The notes below the pieces were generated by a model, which saw only the letters and a program-made list of their open reading frames with translations, was not told the DNA's origin and made no database searches. A program made the translations under genes and the position numbers. From the NCBI RefSeq assembly GCF_003236295.1, contig NZ_POTW01000022.1:17625-81624 (forward strand): a DNA stretch of 64,000 nucleotides. Reading direction: 5' to 3'. The stretch comes from Jiangella anatolica (lineage in GTDB: Bacteria; Actinomycetota; Actinomycetes; Jiangellales; Jiangellaceae). Shown here one piece after another: positions 58,499 through 64,000 of this stretch. Within the stretch, counting starts at the first letter, position 1. Every line of letters starts with the position of its first letter.

Positions 58499-59980
58499 GT
58501 GACCACCTCCGAAACCTCCGGACGCGCCTGGGCCGGGCTGGCCGTGCTGAGCGTCGTCGCCGTCCTCGCCTCCCTCGAACTGACCGTCACCCATCTCGCG
58601 CTGCCGGCCATCGACGCCGACCTGCGCCCGTCCGGCACCCAGCTGCTGTGGATCGTCGACGTCTACGCGTTCCTGCTGGCCGGCTCGATGCTGGCGCTGG
58701 GCGCCGTCGGCGACCGGATCGGCACCCGGCGGCTGCTGATGATCGGCGCCGGCGCGTACGGCGTGCTGTCGGTCGTCGCCGCGTACGCGCCGAGCGCCGG
58801 ATCGCTGATCGCGGTGCGTGCGCTGCTCGGCGTCGCGGGCGCCACGCTGATGCCGTCGACGCTGTCGCTGACGGCGGCGATGTTCCCCGACGCGCGGCGG
58901 CGGGCCGTCGCGGTCGGGATCGTGGTCGCCAGCGTCGCGGGCGGCACCGCGATCGGCCCGCTGGTCGGCGGCGCGCTACTGGAGCGGTACTGGTGGGGCT
59001 CGGTGTTCCTGCTCGGCGTGCCGGTGATGGTGCTGATCCTCGCGCTCGGGCCGGTGCTGTTGCCGGCCGGCGAGCGGACGGCGGCGGCCCGGATCGACGT
59101 CGTCAGCGTCGTCCTGTCGCTTGGCGCGGTGCTGCCGCTGGTGTGGGGGCTGAAGGAGATCGCCGCCGGCGGTGCGGGCTGGCCGCCGGTCGCGGCGGTG
59201 GCCGGCGGCGTTGTGCTGGGCACGGTGTTCGTGCTCCGGCAGCGGTCGCTGGCCGACCCCGTCGTCGACGTGCGGCTGTTCCGCGACGCGGGCTTCTCGG
59301 TGGCGGTCGCGACGCTGGCGATCGGCATCTTCGTGCTGTGGGGCGCGAACTACTACCTCGCCCAGTACCTGCAGTTGGTGCAGGATCTCTCGCCGCTGCG
59401 CGCGGGGCTGTGGACGGCGCCGTCGGCGGCCGGGGTGATCGTGGGGTCGCTGCTGGCGCCGCGGCTGACCCGACGGATCCGGCCGGGCGTGGTGATCGGC
59501 GCCGGGCTGACGGTGTCGGCGGCCGGCTTCGCGCTGCTCACCCAGCTGACCGCGTCCTCGTCGCTCGGCCTGCTGGTGGCCGGCTCGGTGACGGTGTCGG
59601 CGGGCCTCGGCCCGATGATGGCGCTGGCCACCGACCAGGTCGTCGGCGCCGCGCCGCCGGAGCGGGCCGGCGCCGCCGCGGCGCTGTCGTCGATGGCGCC
59701 GCAGCTGGGCGGGGCGCTGGGCATCGCCGTCCTGGGCAGCGTCGTGGCGGCGGTGTTCCGCGGCGCGGGGACCGGCGCGGACACGCTCGGCGCGGCCGTC
59801 GCGTCGGTCCGGGACCCGGACGCGCTCGCGGTGGCCAGGGACGCGTTCACCGACGGGATCACCGTGGCCGCGACGGTCAGCGCGCTGCTCGCCGCGGTGC
59901 TGGCGATATCCGTTGTCGCACTGTCGGCGCGCCGGGATAGCGTCGTCCCCACGAGCCGACCCCGTGGGAGATCCGCATGA
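58499..59980 (+). CDS. MFS drug exporter (DHA2/QacA-like, 14 TM), 493 aa
   Basis: Fourteen predicted helices. Motif A-like GDRIGTRRLLMIGAGAYG, the LDVTIVNVALP-equivalent LELTVTHLALPAI in TM1, and motif C-like VASVAGGTAIGPLVGG place it in the QacA/SmvA group of proton-coupled exporters for cationic compounds. GTG 58499. Regulated through the upstream inverted repeat. Its stop overlaps the DUF885 start by ATGA. Confidence 0.92.
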   Translation: MTTSETSGRAWAGLAVLSVVAVLASLELTVTHLALPAIDADLRPSGTQLLWIVDVYAFLLAGSMLALGAVGDRIGTRRLLMIGAGAYGVLSVVAAYAPSAGSLIAVRALLGVAGATLMPSTLSLTAAMFPDARRRAVAVGIVVASVAGGTAIGPLVGGALLERYWWGSVFLLGVPVMVLILALGPVLLPAGERTAAARIDVVSVVLSLGAVLPLVWGLKEIAAGGAGWPPVAAVAGGVVLGTVFVLRQRSLADPVVDVRLFRDAGFSVAVATLAIGIFVLWGANYYLAQYLQLVQDLSPLRAGLWTAPSAAGVIVGSLLAPRLTRRIRPGVVIGAGLTVSAAGFALLTQLTASSSLGLLVAGSVTVSAGLGPMMALATDQVVGAAPPERAGAAAALSSMAPQLGGALGIAVLGSVVAAVFRGAGTGADTLGAAVASVRDPDALAVARDAFTDGITVAATVSALLAAVLAISVVALSARRDSVVPTSRPRGRSA

Positions 59981-61650
59981 CCATCGCCCAGCTCGCCGAC
60001 GAGCTCATCGACGCCATGTTCGACGCGGCCCCGCTGGAGGCCTCGCTGATCGGCTTTCGCGATCGCGAGGACAAGCTGACCGACTACACCGAGGCGGGCG
60101 AGGCGGCGGTCGACGACCGGCTGGCCGGCATCGCGGCGCGCGCCGAGGCCGTCGATCCGGCCGGGCTGGACGACGCCGACCGCATCACCCGCGCCGTCAT
60201 CCTGCAGCAGGCCGAGAGTGAGCGCGACCGGCTCGCCGTCCGTGGTGTCGAGTACACCGTCACCGACTCGTTCTTCGCGCCGGCGCCGGCCACGCTCTCG
60301 TTCCTGCCGATGACCGGCATCACCGAACAGGCACACGCCGACGGCTACCTCGCCCGGCTGGCCGGGCTGCCGGCGCTGCTCGACGCGATCGCGCGGCGGC
60401 ACCGCGACGGCATCGCCGCCGGCCGGCTGCCGGTGCGCCGGCTGGCCGAGGCCACCGCCGAGCATTTCACCCGCTACCTGGCCAGCCCCGACGACGACCC
60501 GTTGCGCCGCCCCGAGCCGGCGGCCGGCAGCGGTGCCGACGCCGCGGCCTTCCGGGCCGAGCGCGACCGGCTGCTCACCGAGGTCGTGTACCCGGCCATC
60601 GGCCGCTACCGCGACGCCGTCGCCGCCGACGTGGCGCCGCACGGACGGCCCGACGACCGCGCCGGGCTGTGCTGGCTGCCCGGCGGCGACGAGTTCTACG
60701 CCAGGGCCGCCAAGGGTCACACCACGACTATCCGCACCCCCGACGAGCTGCACCAGACCGGCCTCGACGTGCTGGCCGGGCTGACCGAGGAGTACGCCGT
60801 CGTCGGCGAGCGGGTGTTCGGCACCGGCGAGCTGGAGCAGATCCTGCACCGGTTGCGCACCGACCCGGCGATGCGCTGGCGCGACGCCGACGAGCTGCTG
60901 CGGGCCGCCCGGTCGGCGATCCGGCGGGCCGAGCAGGCCGCGCCGCAGTGGTTCGGCCGGCTGCCGTCGCAGAGCTGCGTCGTCGAGGCGGTGCCCGCGG
61001 CCGAGGCGCCCGGCGCTCCCGCCGCCTACTACATGCAGCCGGCCATGGACGGCAGCCGCCCGGGCACCTACTTCGCGAACACGCACGAGGCCGAGAAGCG
61101 CGACCGCTACGCCGCCGAGTCCGTCGCGTTCCACGAGGGCGTGCCCGGCCACCACTTCCAGCTCACCATCGCCCAGGAGCTCACCGACCTGCCGCTGCTG
61201 CGCCGGCTCGCCAACGTCACCGCGTTCGACGAGGGCTGGGGGCTCTACGCCGAGCGGCTGGCCGACGAGATGGGGCTGTACTCCGACGACATCGCCCGGC
61301 TGGGCATGCTCAGCGAGGACTCCCTGCGGGCGTGCCGGCTGGTCGTCGACACCGGGCTGCACGCGAAGGGCTGGAGCCGGCAGCAGGCGGTCGACTTCAT
61401 GGTCGCCAACACGGCCACCAGCCGGGTCGAGATCGAGACCGAGGTCGACCGCTACATCTCCGCGCCCGGACAGGCGCTGGCCTACATGGTCGGCCGGTTG
61501 GAGATCCAGCGCATCCGCGCCGCCGCGGCCGAGATCGCCGGCGACCGGTTCGACCTGCGCGCCTTCCACGACGTCGTGCTGGGCAACGGGCCGCTGCCGC
61601 TGGGCGTGCTGGACGAGGTCGTCAGCGCCTGGGCCGCGCGGCAGGGCTGA
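59977..61650 (+). CDS. DUF885 family protein (metallopeptidase-like), 557 aa
   Basis: Helical protein with the DUF885 zinc-site signature SVAFHEGVPGHHFQL (about residue 386) and the downstream AFDEGWGLYAERLADEMG supplying another Glu. Resembles M3/M32-type peptidase folds. No signal peptide, so probably cytoplasmic. Coupled to the MFS gene by a 4-base overlap, which hints that it processes a compound or peptide handled by the exporter; that link is inference only. Confidence 0.87.
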   Translation: MTIAQLADELIDAMFDAAPLEASLIGFRDREDKLTDYTEAGEAAVDDRLAGIAARAEAVDPAGLDDADRITRAVILQQAESERDRLAVRGVEYTVTDSFFAPAPATLSFLPMTGITEQAHADGYLARLAGLPALLDAIARRHRDGIAAGRLPVRRLAEATAEHFTRYLASPDDDPLRRPEPAAGSGADAAAFRAERDRLLTEVVYPAIGRYRDAVAADVAPHGRPDDRAGLCWLPGGDEFYARAAKGHTTTIRTPDELHQTGLDVLAGLTEEYAVVGERVFGTGELEQILHRLRTDPAMRWRDADELLRAARSAIRRAEQAAPQWFGRLPSQSCVVEAVPAAEAPGAPAAYYMQPAMDGSRPGTYFANTHEAEKRDRYAAESVAFHEGVPGHHFQLTIAQELTDLPLLRRLANVTAFDEGWGLYAERLADEMGLYSDDIARLGMLSEDSLRACRLVVDTGLHAKGWSRQQAVDFMVANTATSRVEIETEVDRYISAPGQALAYMVGRLEIQRIRAAAAEIAGDRFDLRAFHDVVLGNGPLPLGVLDEVVSAWAARQG

Positions 61651-61653
61651 GCG

Positions 61654-62769
61654 ATGGACGAGGTCGAACTGGTCCGCCGCCGGCTGCGCACCGTCGGCCT
61701 CGGCGGGCCGCTCGACGCGGCGACGCCGGGCGAGGTCGTCGCCTGGTTCGGCGCGCTGCAGTCGCAGGACTACCACCCGGCCAAGTGGGCCGTCGGCCAG
61801 CGGCTCGGCGGCGCCGTCACCGACGCCGGCCTGGACCGGGCGTTCGACGACGGCGAGCTGCTGCGCACCCACGTGCTGCGCCCGACCTGGCACTTCGTCA
61901 CCCCCGACGACATCGGCTGGCTGCTGGCGCTGACCGGCCCGCGGGTGCACGTCCTCAACGGCTACGCCTACCGCCAGTTCGACCTCGACGACGCCGTCCT
62001 GCGCCGCGGCACGGAGGTGATCGCCGGTGCGCTGGCCGGCTCGACGTACCTGACCCGGGCGCAGGTCGGCGACGTCCTGGCGAGCGCCGGCATCGTCGCC
62101 GAGCGGTTCCGGCTGGCCTACATCCTCATGTTCGCCGAGCTGGAGGGTGTGGTCTGCAGCGGGCCGCTGGCCGGCAAGCAGCACACGTACGCCCGCCTCG
62201 ACGAGCGGGCGCCGAACGCCCGGACGCTGGACCGCGACGCGGCGCTGGCCGAGCTGACCCGGCGCTACTTCACCAGCCACGGCCCGGCGACGGTGAAGGA
62301 CTTCGCCTGGTGGTCCAGCCTGACCCGCACCGACATCGCGGCCGGGCTGGCGCTGGCCGGCGACGCCCTGGAGAGCCACGAGGTCGACGGCGTCACCTAC
62401 TGGGCCGCGGCGGGCACGGCCGACGGCCCGGGCGCCGGCGACGTCGACGAGACCGCCGTGCATCTGGTGCAGGCCTATGACGAGTACCTGGTCGGCTACA
62501 CCGAGAGCAAGCGGCTGCTCGACCTCTCCGGCGTCGCGGCCGGCACCCGGCTCGACGGCGCCGCCAACAGCGTACTGCTGCTGGGCAGCCAGGTCGCCGG
62601 GCGGTGGCGGCGGACGCTGAAGCCCGGCGAGGTGCACCTCGACGTCGGCCTGTACGAGCCGTTCCGAGCGGCCGTCGCACCCGGCCTGCAGGCCGCCGCC
62701 GACGTGCACGGCGCGTTCGTCGAGCGGACCGCCACGGTCGCCACCGCCCCGATCGGCGTCGCCTCGTAG
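61654..62769 (+). CDS. Winged-helix DNA-binding protein of the AlkX/AlkZ-like family, 371 aa
   Basis: HTH_42 family: ALQSQDYHPAKWAVGQRLGG (about 30-49) carries the Q-x-Q motif of AlkZ-type interstrand-crosslink glycosylases, followed by HVLRPTWHFVTPDDIGWLL and YDEYLVGYTESKRLL. Some members unhook DNA crosslinks in antibiotic producers; most are uncharacterised. Starts 3 bases after the DUF885 stop, same operon. Confidence 0.82.
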   Translation: MDEVELVRRRLRTVGLGGPLDAATPGEVVAWFGALQSQDYHPAKWAVGQRLGGAVTDAGLDRAFDDGELLRTHVLRPTWHFVTPDDIGWLLALTGPRVHVLNGYAYRQFDLDDAVLRRGTEVIAGALAGSTYLTRAQVGDVLASAGIVAERFRLAYILMFAELEGVVCSGPLAGKQHTYARLDERAPNARTLDRDAALAELTRRYFTSHGPATVKDFAWWSSLTRTDIAAGLALAGDALESHEVDGVTYWAAAGTADGPGAGDVDETAVHLVQAYDEYLVGYTESKRLLDLSGVAAGTRLDGAANSVLLLGSQVAGRWRRTLKPGEVHLDVGLYEPFRAAVAPGLQAAADVHGAFVERTATVATAPIGVAS

Positions 62770-62778
62770 GGTGAAGAG

Positions 62779-63474
62779 GTGGCTGAGCTCGCGGCGGTGG
62801 TGTTCGATCTGGACGACACGCTCTTCGACCACTCCGGCGCCGCGGCACACGGCCTCGGCGCCTGGCTGGCCACGTTCCACGGCCCGGCCACGCCGGAGCT
62901 GACGGCGGCCTGGTTCGAGTTGCAGAACCGGCACTTCGCCGCCTGGCGCGACGGCCTGGTCAGCATGGCCGAGCAGCGCCGCCGTCGGATCGACGGGCTG
63001 TTCGCGCTGCTCGGCCGGCCGGCGCCGGACCCGGCCGGGCTGGACGCGCTGTGGGCCGAGTACGCCGCGGCCTACCGGACCGGCTGGCGCCGCTTCGACG
63101 ACGCCGAGGCGGCGCTGGCGCTGGTGGCGGCGGCCGGGCTGCGCACCGGCATCCTCACCAACGGGCCGGACGAGCTGCAGAACGACAAGATCGCGACGAT
63201 CGGGCTGATCGGACGGGTCGGCCCCGTCGTCACCGCCGAGTCGCTGGGCTGCGCCAAGCCCGATCCGCGCGCGTACGCCGGCCTGTGCGCCGCGCTCGGC
63301 CTCGACCCAGCCAGCGTCCTCTACGTCGGCGACGACCACGAGCTGGACGTCGTCGCCGCCCGCGCCGCCGGGCTGCGCGCCGTCCACCTGGACCGCCGCG
63401 GCACCGGCCCGGCCGGCGAGCGCGACCGCATCGCGTCGCTGCACGAGCTGGCCGCACACCTGGAGCAATCATGA
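62779..63474 (+). CDS. HAD superfamily hydrolase, 231 aa
   Basis: HAD motifs: I VVFDLDDTLFDHSG (nucleophile Asp), II GILTNGP, III Lys in GCAKPDPRAY, IV VGDDHELDVVAARAAG. A helical cap lies between I and II, as in the YjjG/phosphoglycolate-phosphatase branch. GTG 62779 with AAGAGGTG overlapping. Ends in a 4-base overlap with the dehydratase. Substrate unspecified. Confidence 0.92.
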   Translation: MAELAAVVFDLDDTLFDHSGAAAHGLGAWLATFHGPATPELTAAWFELQNRHFAAWRDGLVSMAEQRRRRIDGLFALLGRPAPDPAGLDALWAEYAAAYRTGWRRFDDAEAALALVAAAGLRTGILTNGPDELQNDKIATIGLIGRVGPVVTAESLGCAKPDPRAYAGLCAALGLDPASVLYVGDDHELDVVAARAAGLRAVHLDRRGTGPAGERDRIASLHELAAHLEQS

Positions 63475-64000
63475 CGACGACGAACCTGCCCGGGCCGGCC
63501 GACGTGGCCGCGGCCCGGGCCACCATCGCGCCGTACATCCGGCGCACGCCGCTGCTGCGCGCCGAGGTCGACGGCCGGCCGCTGCTGCTGAAGCTGGAGC
63601 ACCTGCAGCGCAGCGGCTCGTTCAAGCTGCGCGGTGCGCTGACGGCGCTGCTGAACGGCGACCGGCCGGAGCACGTCGTGACGGCGTCCGGCGGCAACCA
63701 CGGCCTCGGCGTCGCGACGGCAGCCGGGCTGCTCGGCCTGCCGGCCACGGTGTACGTGCCGCACACCGTGCCCGAGACCAAGGCGCGCCGGATCGAGGAG
63801 ACCGGCGCCCGGCTGATCCGGCACGGCGACACCTACGCCGACGCGGCCGCCGCGGCGACGGCGGCGGCCGCCGGGCCCGGCGCACGGTACCTGCCCGCCT
63901 ACGACCATCCCGACGTCATCGCCGGTCAGGGCACGGTCGCCGCCGAGGTGATCGAGGAGGCGCCGGACGTGGACGCGGTGGCCGTCGCGGTGGGTGGGGG
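63471..64000 (+). CDS. Threonine/serine dehydratase (PLP fold type II), 3' end beyond window
   Basis: N-terminal ~176 residues. PLP-Lys in RSGSFKLRGAL, phosphate/substrate loop TASGGNHGLG, and AYDHPDVIAGQGT. This matches catabolic threonine dehydratase or serine/threonine ammonia-lyases; the regulatory C-terminus is not visible, so biosynthetic against catabolic type is undecided. ATG 63471 overlaps the HAD stop. The window ends at the VAVGGG cofactor loop. Confidence 0.9.
   Translation, partial: MTTTNLPGPADVAAARATIAPYIRRTPLLRAEVDGRPLLLKLEHLQRSGSFKLRGALTALLNGDRPEHVVTASGGNHGLGVATAAGLLGLPATVYVPHTVPETKARRIEETGARLIRHGDTYADAAAAATAAAAGPGARYLPAYDHPDVIAGQGTVAAEVIEEAPDVDAVAVAVGG

Noticed and set aside
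59353..63468. A 1371-codon open frame on the minus strand
   Set aside because: It lies antisense to five well-supported genes (MFS, DUF885, AlkZ-like, HAD). Its translation is low-complexity Arg/Gly/Asp/Val with no domain; typical of stop-poor antisense frames in GC-rich DNA.
1..64000. tRNA, rRNA, IS elements, prophage or integrase genes
   Set aside because: I looked for them through both strands and saw no cloverleaf-like genes, transposases, integrases or phage structural genes; a tRNAscan or ISfinder search would settle this.

Overview
The window is chromosomal DNA of a high-GC actinobacterium. Codon third positions are almost all G/C, GTG starts are frequent, many starts look leaderless (a TANNNT-type -10 box 5-9 nt before the start codon), and the marker genes are actinobacterial: a roadblock conservon, a PadR/ino1 pair, an S18 protein with CxxC, and an actinobacterial-type SSB with a Gly-rich tail. 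The order padR-ino1 / class A PBP / GT87 / rpsF-ssb-rpsR-rplI / dnaB matches from memory the origin-proximal block of Mycobacterium tuberculosis (about Rv0046c to Rv0058), so the window probably lies near oriC. A Jiangella- or Nocardioides-like lineage is possible but I cannot assign genus or species. I saw no rRNA, tRNA, CRISPR array, IS element or prophage. The only mobile element is an intein in dnaB.

Layout. 0-3.4 kb: end of a murJ-neighbourhood block (DUF6049 protein, Nudix hydrolase), then divergent CCA-adding enzyme and DUF3054 membrane protein. 3.4-10 kb, minus strand: NAD-dependent epimerase, a lipoprotein, and a four-gene conservon (cvnA-D: NIT-domain sensor kinase, roadblock, DUF742, small GTPase). 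10-17.4 kb: padR-ino1 with a perfect operator, divergent bifunctional PBP, and two membrane glycosyltransferases. 17.4-25.3 kb: a PHO-box-preceded phoD; a minus-strand YceI / FemX-like / alanine-racemase-like operon divergent from a MarR gene; endonuclease IV; an acetamidase-family protein. 25.3-27.2 kb: rpsF-ssb-rpsR-rplI with a DnaA box and a structured leader. 27.2-36 kb: TetR, a two-component system, a membrane protein, a thiamine-binding-family protein, glutamate decarboxylase, a UbiB-like kinase and a MATE transporter.

36.3-39.1 kb: dnaB split by a 486-residue intein in the P-loop. The intein has Ala1 and the Trp-Cys-Thr set of class 3 inteins, and its LAGLIDADG endonuclease carries two zinc-knuckle-like Cys clusters. 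A cluster of DnaA-box-like sites lies upstream. 39-50 kb: accessory regulator/enzyme pairs: an HTH regulator with an aldo/keto reductase and perfect operator, WYL-DinB-GNAT, a YCII/ECF42-type sigma pair, and an MMPL transporter with a two-component system sharing two operator-like dyads.

50.1-57.5 kb is the most distinctive block: a TetR-controlled SDR gene with no stop codon runs in the same open frame through hen1 and into pnkp (the bacterial Hen1-Pnkp RNA-repair pair). This is followed at once by an NAD-salvage operon (pnuC-nadR-nrtR) with tandem NrtR boxes, one overlapping the pnkp stop codon and the other burying the pnuC ribosome-binding site. 57.5-64 kb: two MarR-type regulators, an MFS exporter, a DUF885 hydrolase, an AlkZ-like winged-helix protein, a HAD phosphatase, and the 5' part of a threonine/serine dehydratase.
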